A stretch of DNA of 64,000 nt, from NCBI RefSeq assembly GCF_001561955.1, contig NZ_CP014223.1, forward strand, positions 2,418,001 to 2,482,000, given 5' to 3'. The stretch comes from Anaerotignum propionicum DSM 1682 (GTDB lineage Bacteria > Bacillota > Clostridia > Lachnospirales > Anaerotignaceae). The notes under the pieces are model-generated. The model was not told the DNA's origin. It did no database searches and was given only the letters and a program-made list of their open reading frames with translations. The translations under genes were made by a program, and so were the position numbers. Below are positions 25,739-34,244 of this stretch, piece after piece. Numbering within the stretch: the stretch's first letter is position 1; the number at the start of each line of letters is the position of its first letter.

Positions 25739-27175
25739 TCAAACCTTTAACTCCGCTTCAATTTCACCTTCATACCATTTTGCAATAATGGGTTGCGCAA
25801 TCTCTTTTATAAATTCATCCACCTGAGAAGCACTTCTGCCGATATATAAAGATGGATCTAATTCCGCCTTAATTTCTTCTAATGTCAGTGGGAATGCATC
25901 GTCCTCTGCAATTCTTTCAATCAAATCATTCTTGCCACCCTCAAGCTTCACTTTTGCCGCCGCCGCATGGGAATGGGTACGCAGCAATTCGTGCAATTCC
26001 TGTCTGTTGCCGCCTTTTTTTACGGATTTCATCATGATATTTTCTGTTGCCATAAAAGGCAGTTTTTCCATCACACGACGCTCAACAACCTTATCATAAA
26101 CAACCAAGCCAGCTGTCACATTCATATAAATATTCAAAATAGAATCAATTGCCAAAAAGGCTTCTGCACTGGAAATACGCTTGTTCGCAGAATCGTCCAA
26201 TGTTCTCTCAAACCATTGTGTTCCTGCTGTCAATGCAGGGTTTAAGGAATCCACAATCACGTATCTTGCCAAAGCGGAAATTCTTTCGCTTCTCATAGGA
26301 TTTCTCTTGTAGGGCATTGCAGAGGAACCAATCTGATTTTTTTCAAAAGGCTCTTCCATTTCCTCAAAAGACTGTAAAATACGCATATCGTTGGAAAATT
26401 TGTAAGCACTCTGGGCAAAACCGGAAAGTACAGATAAGAAATAAGCGTCCACCTTACGGGAATAGGTCTGACCGGAAACAGGCACACAGCCCTTAAAGCC
26501 CATATCTAAGGCAATCATTTCTTCCATTTTCTTGATCTTTTCTTCGTCCCCTTCAAACAGCTCCATAAAGCTTGCTTGGGTACCTGTAGTTCCCTTTGAA
26601 CCCAATAAAAGCAATTCTTCCAAACGATGCTCCAATTCATGGATATCCTGACACAATTCATAAATCCAAAGAGTGGCTCTTTTGCCAACTGTTGTCAACT
26701 GTGCAGGCTGTAAATGGGTATAAGCCAAACAAGGAAGGTTCTTATAATTATCTGCAAATTCAGAAAGATTTTTTACAACCTGTGCCGCTTTTTTCAAAAT
26801 GATATGAGATGCCTCTTTTAAGATAATCACATCTGTGTTGTCTCCAACGTAACAGGAAGTTGCCCCTAAGTGAATGATTGGCTCTGCCTTAGGGCACTGC
26901 TGGCCATAAGCAAATACATGGCTCATAACATCGTGGCGTACAACTTTTTCTCTTGCTTCCGCAACTTCAAAATTAATATCATCTTTAAAAGATTCCAATT
27001 CAGAAATTTGCTCGTCTGTAATTTCTAAACCCAAGGCTTTTTCGGCTTTAGCTAAAGCAATCCAAAGCTTGCGCCATGTACGAAACTTAAATCCCTCGGA
27101 AAAAACAGCCTGCATTTCCTTGCTGGCATATCTGGTTGAAAAAGGGGAAAGATAAATTTCCTTTGTGCTATCCAT
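25739..27175 (-). CDS. purB: Adenylosuccinate lyase
   Basis: This 478-residue enzyme acts twice in purine synthesis, releasing fumarate from SAICAR and from adenylosuccinate. The fumarase/lyase signature GSSAMPYKRNPMRSE lies near residue 290, and the His-containing TSCYVGDNTDV and TGTQASFMELFEG segments line the active site. Length is typical. The operon position between purO and purH fits the order of SAICAR to AICAR to FAICAR conversion. Confidence 0.95.
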   Translation of the reverse strand: MDSTKEIYLSPFSTRYASKEMQAVFSEGFKFRTWRKLWIALAKAEKALGLEITDEQISELESFKDDINFEVAEAREKVVRHDVMSHVFAYGQQCPKAEPIIHLGATSCYVGDNTDVIILKEASHIILKKAAQVVKNLSEFADNYKNLPCLAYTHLQPAQLTTVGKRATLWIYELCQDIHELEHRLEELLLLGSKGTTGTQASFMELFEGDEEKIKKMEEMIALDMGFKGCVPVSGQTYSRKVDAYFLSVLSGFAQSAYKFSNDMRILQSFEEMEEPFEKNQIGSSAMPYKRNPMRSERISALARYVIVDSLNPALTAGTQWFERTLDDSANKRISSAEAFLAIDSILNIYMNVTAGLVVYDKVVERRVMEKLPFMATENIMMKSVKKGGNRQELHELLRTHSHAAAAKVKLEGGKNDLIERIAEDDAFPLTLEEIKAELDPSLYIGRSASQVDEFIKEIAQPIIAKWYEGEIEAELKV

Positions 27176-27187
27176 ATCTGAATCTCC

Positions 27188-27907
27188 TTATTTGTTTTTA
27201 TTTATCATACGGTTTTCAATGGTTCCTGTTTTCAAATCAATATATCTTACATAAAGAGAAATCTTGTTTTCTTCATTTAGATTCCCCCAAATTTCTTGCA
27301 CCAAATCATCAATCTGATTCGGAATTTCTGCTCGCTCTGGTTCTCCTTGGAATGTAGGCAGAGGATTGCCATCACAAGCATAGGTGTGAATAAAATGTCC
27401 CAAACCATTTACAGCTGGAAAAGAAAAGGAATATCTGCTGCAAGCACTGCCCTTTGCATCGGTGCTTTTCAGAATACTCATTTTATACGTAAAATCCGCT
27501 TTCCCAAAGGTCAGCATACCGCTGATTCTTGGTGTAAAATTGGGGGCATCAGGCTCAAATTCTCTAGTCTCCAAGCCCTCCTCAAAGGTTTTTCCAGCTT
27601 GAATAAAATCAAAAATGGTATCTGTTTGGTCTCCGTTAGTTACAATCAATTTGTTTTCCAATTTTTTAATGGGAGAATATATAATTAAGGAAGGGTCTTC
27701 TACCTTGGATTCATCAAAGGGCTTGATAATCACTTCTTCACCGTTTTCAATAAAAACACGGTTACGGCTGTTTTCACTGCGACCCATAATAAAGTATGCA
27801 GTTGCCGCCTTGCTTCCATCCGCTGTTTTTCCAATTACTATCCCTCTGCCAACGTAAGGGTTTTCCTTTACCAAGTCCCTCATGGGGTTGATCTTATAGA
27901 TATCCAT
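27188..27907 (-). CDS. purO: IMP cyclohydrolase, PurO-like
   Basis: This 239-residue protein closes the ring of FAICAR to IMP, the last step. It is not the MGS-like domain of PurH but the unrelated archaeal-type IMP cyclohydrolase family, seen in the start NPYVGRGIVIGKTADG, the block TAYFIMGRSENSRNRVF near residue 40 and PRISGMLTFG near 150. It lies 12 bp before purB and 1 bp after purN. Together with the truncated PurH this restores the two activities in two chains, a split known in parts of the Clostridia. The call is from family likeness plus pathway logic. Confidence 0.88.
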   Translation of the reverse strand: MDIYKINPMRDLVKENPYVGRGIVIGKTADGSKAATAYFIMGRSENSRNRVFIENGEEVIIKPFDESKVEDPSLIIYSPIKKLENKLIVTNGDQTDTIFDFIQAGKTFEEGLETREFEPDAPNFTPRISGMLTFGKADFTYKMSILKSTDAKGSACSRYSFSFPAVNGLGHFIHTYACDGNPLPTFQGEPERAEIPNQIDDLVQEIWGNLNEENKISLYVRYIDLKTGTIENRMINKNK

Positions 27908-27908
27908 A

Positions 27909-28517
27909 TCAGTTTCCTTTCTGTAATTTACAAGCTACCATTTCCACAGCTTTGGGCAAAAGCACCCATTCTGCTTCTTCCATGACTCTTTTTTGCAATA
28001 CCTCTGGGGTGTCGCCCTCCAAAATCTCCACAGCCTTTTGCAGAATGATTTCCCCTCCATCAGGAATCTCATTCACATAATGCACCGTAGCCCCTGTCAC
28101 CTTCACGCCGTAACCAAGGGCAGCTTCATGCACATGCAAGCCATAAAACCCTTTGCCACAAAAGGAAGGAATCAAAGACGGATGAATATTCACAATTCTC
28201 TTGGGATAAAGGGCGGTAAATTTCTCGCTGAGTAAGGACATAAACCCTGCCAAAACAATCATATTAATTCCGTTCTCATCCAACACATTTTTCATTTCTT
28301 CTTCATATGCTTCTTGAGAAGGAAATCCTTTTCTTTTGATCACTACACTTTTAATGCCGTTTTCTTCAGCCCTGGTTAAAGCATAAGCACTGTCGTTGCT
28401 AGCCAAAACCAGCGCAATTTCACCACTGGGTATTTCCCCTCTTTTTTCAGCATCAATGAGTGCTTGTAAATTCGTGCCGCCGCCGGAAACAAAAACTGCA
28501 ATTTTTGTTTTTAGCAT
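27909..28517 (-). CDS. purN: Phosphoribosylglycinamide formyltransferase
   Basis: This 202-residue enzyme transfers a formyl group from 10-formyl-THF to GAR, step 3. The phosphate loop [10 protein letters not shown] is at residues 11-20, the catalytic block [10 protein letters not shown] near 112-121, and the aspartate in IPDGGEII near 150. Length is normal. It overlaps purM by 7 bp. It uses formyl-THF, the cofactor whose shortage raises ZTP, the ligand of the operon's riboswitch. Confidence 0.95.
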   Translation of the reverse strand: MLKTKIAVFVSGGGTNLQALIDAEKRGEIPSGEIALVLASNDSAYALTRAEENGIKSVVIKRKGFPSQEAYEEEMKNVLDENGINMIVLAGFMSLLSEKFTALYPKRIVNIHPSLIPSFCGKGFYGLHVHEAALGYGVKVTGATVHYVNEIPDGGEIILQKAVEILEGDTPEVLQKRVMEEAEWVLLPKAVEMVACKLQKGN

Positions 28518-29548
28518 ATAACGACACCTTCCTCGGCCACTACAATTTCACCCATAATATATGCATCCTCGCCGTTTGCCTTTAGGATTTCCAATGCTTT
28601 TTCAGCATCTTCTTTTGCCACAACAACACTCATACCCACACCCATGTTAAAGGTGTTAAACATATCTCTTTCGGGAATATTGCCTGTTTTAGCAAGCAAA
28701 TCAAAAATTGGCAGGATACGTAATGCTTTTTTATCAATCTTCGCCCCAAAACCCTTGGGAATGCTTCTGGGAATGTTTTCGTAAAAACCACCGCCTGTGA
28801 TATGAGAAACTGCCTTAACTGAAATTTCTTCAAACAAAGCAAGCATAGGCTTTACATAGATTTTTGTTGGTGTCAGTAAGGTTTCCCCTAAGGACTTTCC
28901 ACCCAGTTCCGCAACAGGCGCCTTCATATCAGTATTTTCCACATCAAACACACGGCGTACCAAGGAAAAACCATTGGAATGCACACCGCTGGAGGGCAAT
29001 GCAATCAGCACATCCCCTTCTTTGATTGTTTTATTATTCAAAATTTTAGCTTTATCTACAACGCCAACCGAGAAACCAGCCAAATCATATTCATCATCTG
29101 GATAGAAACCAGGCATCTCTGCGGTCTCCCCGCCGATTAATGCCGCACCGGATTGAACACAGCCTTCTGCTACACCGGAAACAATAGACGCAATTTTTTC
29201 AGGAAAGTTTTTGCCCACAGCAATATAATCCAAGAAAAATAAAGGCTTTGCACCAACGCAAATGATATCGTTCACGCACATAGCAACGCAGTCAATGCCC
29301 ACAGTGTCATGCTTGTCCATCAAAAATGCCAATTTCAGCTTTGTGCCTACACCGTCGGTACCGCTTACCAAAACAGGCTTTGTAATCCCTGTCATATCCA
29401 ATTCAAACAGACCGCCAAAGCCCCCAATATCAGACATGACTCCTGCTGTCATTGTTTTTGCAATATGCTGCTTCATCAGCTCAACTGCTTGGTATCCTGC
29501 AACAATGTCCACACCTGCTGCTTTATAGCTCTCACTGTGACTCTTCAT
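28511..29548 (-). CDS. purM: Phosphoribosylformylglycinamidine cyclo-ligase (AIR synthetase)
   Basis: This 345-residue enzyme closes the imidazole ring (FGAM to AIR), step 5. Starting [15 protein letters not shown], it shows the AIRS family blocks [15 protein letters not shown] near 55, [12 protein letters not shown] near 80 and [12 protein letters not shown] near 135, and [20 protein letters not shown] near 180. The start at 29548 has GAGAGGAG ten bases ahead; a longer upstream frame would lie inside purF and has no site. It overlaps the end of purF by 17 bp. Confidence 0.95.
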   Translation of the reverse strand: MKSHSESYKAAGVDIVAGYQAVELMKQHIAKTMTAGVMSDIGGFGGLFELDMTGITKPVLVSGTDGVGTKLKLAFLMDKHDTVGIDCVAMCVNDIICVGAKPLFFLDYIAVGKNFPEKIASIVSGVAEGCVQSGAALIGGETAEMPGFYPDDEYDLAGFSVGVVDKAKILNNKTIKEGDVLIALPSSGVHSNGFSLVRRVFDVENTDMKAPVAELGGKSLGETLLTPTKIYVKPMLALFEEISVKAVSHITGGGFYENIPRSIPKGFGAKIDKKALRILPIFDLLAKTGNIPERDMFNTFNMGVGMSVVVAKEDAEKALEILKANGEDAYIMGEIVVAEEGVVIC

Positions 29549-30992
29549 CTTGATTTTTTCTCCTCTCGCTGAGCTTATTTTCAAATCTATTTTTATCAGC
29601 CTCTGTTGGTTTTTCTGTGGGATACTTGCCGTCAAAGCAGGAAGCACAGTAACCCTCACCGTTGGGGGTACCAATCAGCATACTTAAATGGTCAAGACTT
29701 AAATATCCTAAGCTGTCTACGCCAATAATATCTCTAATTTCCTCTATGGTATGGTTACAGGCAATCAAATTCTCCTGAGAATCCACATCCGTTCCATAAA
29801 AGCAAGGGTACAAAAAGGGAGGAGCAGAAGAACGCATATGCACCTCAGTTGCTCCCGCATCCCTAAGAAGCTTTACAATCCGTGCGGAGGTTGTCCCTCT
29901 TACAATGGAATCGTCCACCAAAACTACTCTTTTTCCTTTTACCGTTTCTGCAATTACGTTTAACTTTATCTTCACTTTATCCTCACGGACCTTTTGTCCG
30001 GGAGAAATAAAGGTACGCCCAATGTACTTGTTTTTAATAAATCCAATACCGTAAGGAATGCCGGACTGTCTTGCATAGCCAATTGCCGCATCCAACCCTG
30101 AATCCGGAACGCCGATGACAACATCCGCCTGTACAGGGTGCTCCATGGCAAGACAAGCCCCCGCCTTCACCCTTGCATCGTGCACACTTCTGCCTTCCAC
30201 ACGGGAGTCAGGTCTGGAGAAATAAATATATTCAAATATACAGATAGTGGGCTTTACTTTTTCACAATGGTCTGTAATGGTACGAATTCCTTCATGGTCA
30301 AAAACCACAATTTCCCCGGGACGAATATCTCGAATAAACTTCGCACCAACGGCATCCAAAGCACAGCTTTCAGAAGCAACAATGTAGCTGCCATCCTCTG
30401 TTATCCCATAACATAAGGGTCTGAATCCATTTTCATCCCTTGCCGCAACCATTTTGGAAGCAGACATAATCACTAATGAATACGCTCCTTTTATGCGGTT
30501 CATGGCACGGTTTACTGCCTCCTCAATGGAAGGGGCATTCAATCGTTCCTTTGTAATCATATAAGAAATAACTTCTGTATCACTTGTTGTGTGAAAAATA
30601 GAGCCTTGTAATTCCAATTCTTGTCTTAATTCAAAAGAATTTACCAAATTGCCGTTATGGGCCAATGCAAGCTTGCCTTTGATGTGATTTACAACGATAG
30701 GCTGGGCATTGGTACGGTCATTCACTCCAGTTGTGCCATAGCGTACATGGCCAATCGCCATATTGCCTTCTCCCAAGGAAGCCATCACCTGAGGGGTAAA
30801 TACATCGTTTACCAAGCCAGGATCTTTATGAAAACGAAAAATACCATCGTCATTTACTACAATGCCGCAGCTTTCCTGACCTCTATGCTGTAAAGCAAAC
30901 AGACCATAATAGGTTGTTGCCGCAACTGTGGCGGTTTCTTTTCCAAAAACACCGAATACACCACATTCCTCATGAATTTCATTCATACACAT
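29532..30992 (-). CDS. purF: Amidophosphoribosyltransferase
   Basis: This 486-residue enzyme makes phosphoribosylamine from PRPP and glutamine, the committed step. A nine-residue propeptide (MCMNEIHEE) is followed by the N-terminal nucleophile cysteine, C10, in CGVFGVFG, so the protein must be cleaved to be active. The PRPP loop [17 protein letters not shown] lies near residue 350. Cysteines in [19 protein letters not shown] and GYCASC match the [4Fe-4S] ligands of the Bacillus-type enzyme, which make it oxygen-sensitive. The ATG at 30992 has GAGGTG in front; an upstream GTG/ATG would add seven residues. Confidence 0.95.
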   Translation of the reverse strand: MCMNEIHEECGVFGVFGKETATVAATTYYGLFALQHRGQESCGIVVNDDGIFRFHKDPGLVNDVFTPQVMASLGEGNMAIGHVRYGTTGVNDRTNAQPIVVNHIKGKLALAHNGNLVNSFELRQELELQGSIFHTTSDTEVISYMITKERLNAPSIEEAVNRAMNRIKGAYSLVIMSASKMVAARDENGFRPLCYGITEDGSYIVASESCALDAVGAKFIRDIRPGEIVVFDHEGIRTITDHCEKVKPTICIFEYIYFSRPDSRVEGRSVHDARVKAGACLAMEHPVQADVVIGVPDSGLDAAIGYARQSGIPYGIGFIKNKYIGRTFISPGQKVREDKVKIKLNVIAETVKGKRVVLVDDSIVRGTTSARIVKLLRDAGATEVHMRSSAPPFLYPCFYGTDVDSQENLIACNHTIEEIRDIIGVDSLGYLSLDHLSMLIGTPNGEGYCASCFDGKYPTEKPTEADKNRFENKLSERRKNQDEESQ

Positions 30993-31030
30993 GTTAGCAC
31001 CTCGTCTATTCACTCTGTACTGTAACCGGA

Positions 31031-31741
31031 TTATTCACCCATCAAACGCTTTAATACTTCCTGATAAGCATCTTCCACATTGCCTAAGTCACGGCGGAAT
31101 CTGTCTTTGTCAAGCTTCTCTCCTGTTACGGTATCCCAGAAACGGCAGGTATCAGGGGAAATTTCATCTGCCAATACAATTTGACCATCAGCTGTCTTAC
31201 CAAATTCCAATTTGAAATCTATCAATTCAATATTTGCATCTTTCAAATAATTGCTCAAAATTTCATTAATCTTAAAAGAGTATTTTGCAATTAAATCAAT
31301 TTCTTCTTTTGTCGCAAATTCCATGGCTAAAATATGATATTCATTAATCATAGGGTCGCCCAGTTCATCATCTTTATAACAGTATTCCAGAACTGTACTC
31401 TTCATTTTTGTGCCTTCCGCCAATCCAAGACGCTTTGCCAAAGATCCAGCGGCAATATTTCTTACAATTACCTCCAAGGGTACAATTGTTACTTTCTTTA
31501 CTACAGTTTCTCTATCGGAAAGCTCTTCCACAAAATGTGTAGGAATCCCGTTTTTTTCTAAAAGCTTCATGAGGTGATTTGTTACACGGTTGTTGATGGC
31601 ACCTTTACCAAGAATGGTGCCTTTTTTCAGACCATTGAACGCAGTTGCATCATCCTTGTAGGATACGATGCAGTAATTTTCATCGTTGGTTGCAAATACC
31701 TTTTTTGCCTTGCCTTCATACATCTGAACTGTCTTTTCCAT
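31031..31741 (-). CDS. purC: SAICAR synthetase
   Basis: This 236-residue enzyme joins aspartate to CAIR with ATP. It has the family start [10 protein letters not shown] near residue 9, the conserved [15 protein letters not shown] near 90, and [11 protein letters not shown] with [12 protein letters not shown] near 175-205. Length is normal for the bacterial single-domain form. TTAGGAGGAA precedes the ATG. A gap of 219 bp separates it from purE, with one perfect inverted repeat AGGATTTT/AAAATCCT near 31860 but no T-run. Confidence 0.95.
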   Translation of the reverse strand: MEKTVQMYEGKAKKVFATNDENYCIVSYKDDATAFNGLKKGTILGKGAINNRVTNHLMKLLEKNGIPTHFVEELSDRETVVKKVTIVPLEVIVRNIAAGSLAKRLGLAEGTKMKSTVLEYCYKDDELGDPMINEYHILAMEFATKEEIDLIAKYSFKINEILSNYLKDANIELIDFKLEFGKTADGQIVLADEISPDTCRFWDTVTGEKLDKDRFRRDLGNVEDAYQEVLKRLMGE

Positions 31742-31960
31742 GATACTGAATTCCTCCTAAAGAATCATCTTTTTGCCTTTCGGCTTGTTGGGTTAATGAG
31801 CATTTATATTTTTAAGTATCGTTACTTTTTGTTTCGGTTAAAAATGGAATGAACCACAGGATTTTACAGAGAAAATCCTATTTCTACAACGACCTTGTCC
31901 ACAAATTAAAATTATCTATCTATTAAGATTTTCCATCTAGAAATGCGTGAATCTTATTGT

Positions 31961-32455
31961 TTATTTATTATATTTTTCCGCTATCATACGGTCCTTTTCT
32001 AATACTTTGTTTGCATTATCAGCTCTTGCCACGCGAAGCTTTTCAGCCAAATCTTCATCCGTTACCGCCAAAATCTGAATTGCCAATAATGCTGCGTTTT
32101 CTGCTCCATCAATGGCCACTGTTGCCACAGGCATGCCCCCGGGCATCTGAACTGTAGAAAGGAGTGCATCCAAGCCATCCAACGTGGAAGATTTGATGGG
32201 AATACCAATTACAGGTAATGTGGTATTTGCCGCCATAGCCCCTGCCAGATGAGCCGCTTTCCCCGCCGCCGCAATAATTGCGCCAAAACCATTCTCTCTT
32301 GCATTCATTGCAAAGGCCCTTGCTTCTTCGGGTGTTCTGTGGGCAGAGTACACGTGAACCTCAAAGGGCACACCATACTTGTCCAAGGTTGTTAGAGCTT
32401 TTTCCACAACAGGAAAATCACTGTCACTGCCCATAAGAATCGCTACTTTTTTCAT
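31961..32455 (-). CDS. purE: N5-CAIR mutase / AIR carboxylase PurE
   Basis: This 164-residue protein adds the carboxyl group to make CAIR. The signature MGSDSDFPV lies at residues 8-16, with the CAIR-site histidine in SAHRTPE near 40 and [15 protein letters not shown] near 65. No purK is present in the operon. The enzyme could use CO2 directly as class II PurE does, or a purK may lie elsewhere; the sequence alone does not decide. The start at 32455 has AGGAGG ahead; the longer frame would include the riboswitch terminator. It is the first gene of the operon. Confidence 0.94.
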   Translation of the reverse strand: MKKVAILMGSDSDFPVVEKALTTLDKYGVPFEVHVYSAHRTPEEARAFAMNARENGFGAIIAAAGKAAHLAGAMAANTTLPVIGIPIKSSTLDGLDALLSTVQMPGGMPVATVAIDGAENAALLAIQILAVTDEDLAEKLRVARADNANKVLEKDRMIAEKYNK

Positions 32456-32493
32456 GGATAACCTCCTAATGGCTATAAAATTTAATGATTTGA

Positions 32494-32540
32494 ACAAAAA
32501 AAGGGCATTCCTATTCCTTAGTCAGAAACAGGACTGCCCA
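32494..32540 (-). terminator. Riboswitch expression-platform terminator
   Basis: On the minus strand GGGCA-GTCCT pairs with AGGA-ATAGGAA-TGCCC and is followed by seven T residues, about 30 bp before the purE ribosome site. The GGGCA arm is the end of the conserved CTGGGCA core of the ZTP aptamer, so folding of aptamer and terminator exclude each other. ZTP binding should therefore turn the operon on. Confidence 0.85.
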
Positions 32541-32680
32541 GACGGTCGACAAAAGCAGTATCAATCCCCTGACTTTTCATTGCGAATCAGGTGCGTCACA
32601 AAAAACGCCGAATATTTCCGAACTGCTCACTTCAAGCTTTCTACTCCCTTGTGGTTTCCCACTGATCCGTCAGTTATAAA
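32530..32680 (-). promoter_or_regulatory. ZTP (pfl) riboswitch aptamer
   Basis: Read on the minus strand, the 5' subdomain has ACTGACGGATCAGTGGGAAA and then CCAC, with the GTGG/CCAC stem (about 32674 down to 32640). The 3' subdomain has GTCGACCGTCTGGGCA (32550 down to 32535). GACGG and CCGTC can form the defining pseudoknot, and CTGGGC is the near-invariant ligand core. These match the pfl/ZTP class as I know it, for example from Fusobacterium. The linker between the two parts is long (about 85 nt), closed by AGCAGT/ACTGCT and holding smaller hairpins. The class senses ZTP/ZMP, which rise when formyl-THF is short. Confidence 0.9.
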
Positions 32681-32703
32681 AAGCCTCTTAAATTGACAAA
32701 CTA

Positions 32704-32732
32704 AGTCTACACAAAAAAAACGTTTCTGTCAA
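32704..32732 (-). promoter_or_regulatory. Sigma-A promoter of the purine operon
   Basis: On the minus strand TTGACA (32732-32727), a 17-base spacer and TAGACT (32709-32704) make a near-consensus promoter. The predicted start near 32697 leaves about 20 bases before the riboswitch aptamer. Confidence 0.85.
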
Positions 32733-32765
32733 TTCAAGCAATCTAAAAAACCTTAAAATATATTC

Positions 32766-32794
32766 TTGACACATTAAAAACCGTATGCTATACT
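32766..32794 (+). promoter_or_regulatory. Sigma-A promoter of the pyrimidine operon
   Basis: TTGACA (32766-32771), a 17-base spacer and TATACT (32789-32794) form a near-consensus promoter. The two -35 boxes of the divergent pur and pyr promoters are 33 bp apart. The leader to pyrC is only about 54 bases and has no terminator hairpin. Confidence 0.88.
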
Positions 32795-32854
32795 ACTGAC
32801 AATTTGTAAAGAAATACTTACCCTAAACGACCAAATGGAAAGGAGCTGGAGCAA

Positions 32855-34123
32855 TTGAACTACATTTTACCGAATGTTAATGTATTTGTTCAAGGTGGAT
32901 TTGTCAATTCCAACATATTTATTGCAGATGGTCTTATTTCTAAAATTTCCACAACCAAACCTTCCTATTCTTCAGATACTATTCTTTTTGAATTGGAAGG
33001 TTGTTTTGTATTTCCCGGTTTTATTGATGTTCACGTACATCTAAGAGAACCGGGATTTTTTTATAAAGAAACCATAGAAACAGGAACGAAAGCCGCCGCT
33101 CATGGGGGTTATACCACCGTCTGTGCAATGCCAAACCTGTCGCCCACACCGGATTCAAAAGAAAATCTTGCGCCCCAACTGGAAAGCATTCAAAAAAATG
33201 CCTGTATCCATGTTCATCCCTACGGCACCATTTCTGTAGGGGAAAAAGGCGAAGAATTCGCCGAATATGACGAAATTGCAAAGCAGGTTTGTGGTTTTAG
33301 CGATGACGGCAGGGGTGTGCAAAATGACGAATTCATGGGCTCTGCCATGAGAAAAATCAGTAAATACGGAAAAATCATTGCAGCCCACTGTGAAGATAAT
33401 ACTTTGCTTCATGGTGGCTATATACACGATGGGGAATATGCCACCCTTCATGGGCACAAAGGTATTTGCTCTGCAAGTGAATGGAAGCAAATTGAACGAG
33501 ATCTTGCCTTAGTCAAAGAAACTGGCTGTAAATATCATGTCTGCCATATCTCCACAAAAGAATCTGTCGCCCTCATTCGAAAAGCGAAGGCCTGTGGAAT
33601 TGATGTTACCTGTGAAACAGCACCTCACTACTTAGTTATGAATGATAGTATGCTGGAAGAGGATGGTCGTTTTAAAATGAACCCACCCATTCGAAGTGAG
33701 GCAGACAGACTCGCATTAATCGAAGGAATTTTAGATGGCACCATTGATATGATTGCCACAGACCATGCACCCCATTCCGCTGATGAAAAATCAAAGGGAC
33801 TTGCAGGAAGCATGATGGGCATTGTAGGTCTGGAAACAGCCTTCCCTGTTTTGTATACAGATTTGGTGCAAACAGGAATCCTAACTTTAGAGAAACTCGT
33901 GGAATTACTTCATACCAATCCCAGAAAACGCTTTGACATCGGCACCCCCTTGGAAGAGGGACAACCCGCAGACCTTACTGTATTTGATTTAAGAAAACAG
34001 TATAAAATATATCCAGATGAATTCCTCTCTAAAGGTCGAAGCACGCCCTTTGCAGGAAAAGAAGTATTCGGTCGCTGTGAACTAACACTTTGTAACAGCA
34101 AAATCGCTTATCAAAGGAGATAA
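32855..34123 (+). CDS. pyrC: Dihydroorotase
   Basis: This 422-residue enzyme cyclises carbamoyl-aspartate to dihydroorotate. The metal-binding DVHVHLREPG lies near residue 59, the bridging-lysine position of many members falls in the block around residue 100, further histidines are in IAAHCEDN near 175 and CHISTKES near 230, and the catalytic aspartate is in ATDHAPHSADE near 305. It is the type I form of normal length. The start is a TTG with AAAGGAG 9 nt ahead. It is the first gene of the operon; a 121-bp gap without a clear signal separates it from carB. Confidence 0.94.
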   Translation: MNYILPNVNVFVQGGFVNSNIFIADGLISKISTTKPSYSSDTILFELEGCFVFPGFIDVHVHLREPGFFYKETIETGTKAAAHGGYTTVCAMPNLSPTPDSKENLAPQLESIQKNACIHVHPYGTISVGEKGEEFAEYDEIAKQVCGFSDDGRGVQNDEFMGSAMRKISKYGKIIAAHCEDNTLLHGGYIHDGEYATLHGHKGICSASEWKQIERDLALVKETGCKYHVCHISTKESVALIRKAKACGIDVTCETAPHYLVMNDSMLEEDGRFKMNPPIRSEADRLALIEGILDGTIDMIATDHAPHSADEKSKGLAGSMMGIVGLETAFPVLYTDLVQTGILTLEKLVELLHTNPRKRFDIGTPLEEGQPADLTVFDLRKQYKIYPDEFLSKGRSTPFAGKEVFGRCELTLCNSKIAYQRR

Positions 34124-34244
34124 GTACCCTTAGGAATATAGACATTCATCTACCTAGCTTATGAATTTCTGAAACATTCCAAGGTTTAAATAAATTTTTG
34201 TACCAGCAAGAACACCTATCCATCTATTTCAAGGAGGAAATAAA

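Noticed and set aside
31742-31960. Regulatory element between purE and purC
   Set aside because: There is one inverted repeat AGGATTTT/AAAATCCT near 31860, but no T-run and no match to a known RNA class.
32795-34244. PyrR-type attenuator in the pyr operon
   Set aside because: Neither the short pyrC leader nor the pyrC-carB gap contains a PyrR-like anti-antiterminator sequence or a hairpin with a T-run, and no pyrR gene is in the operon.
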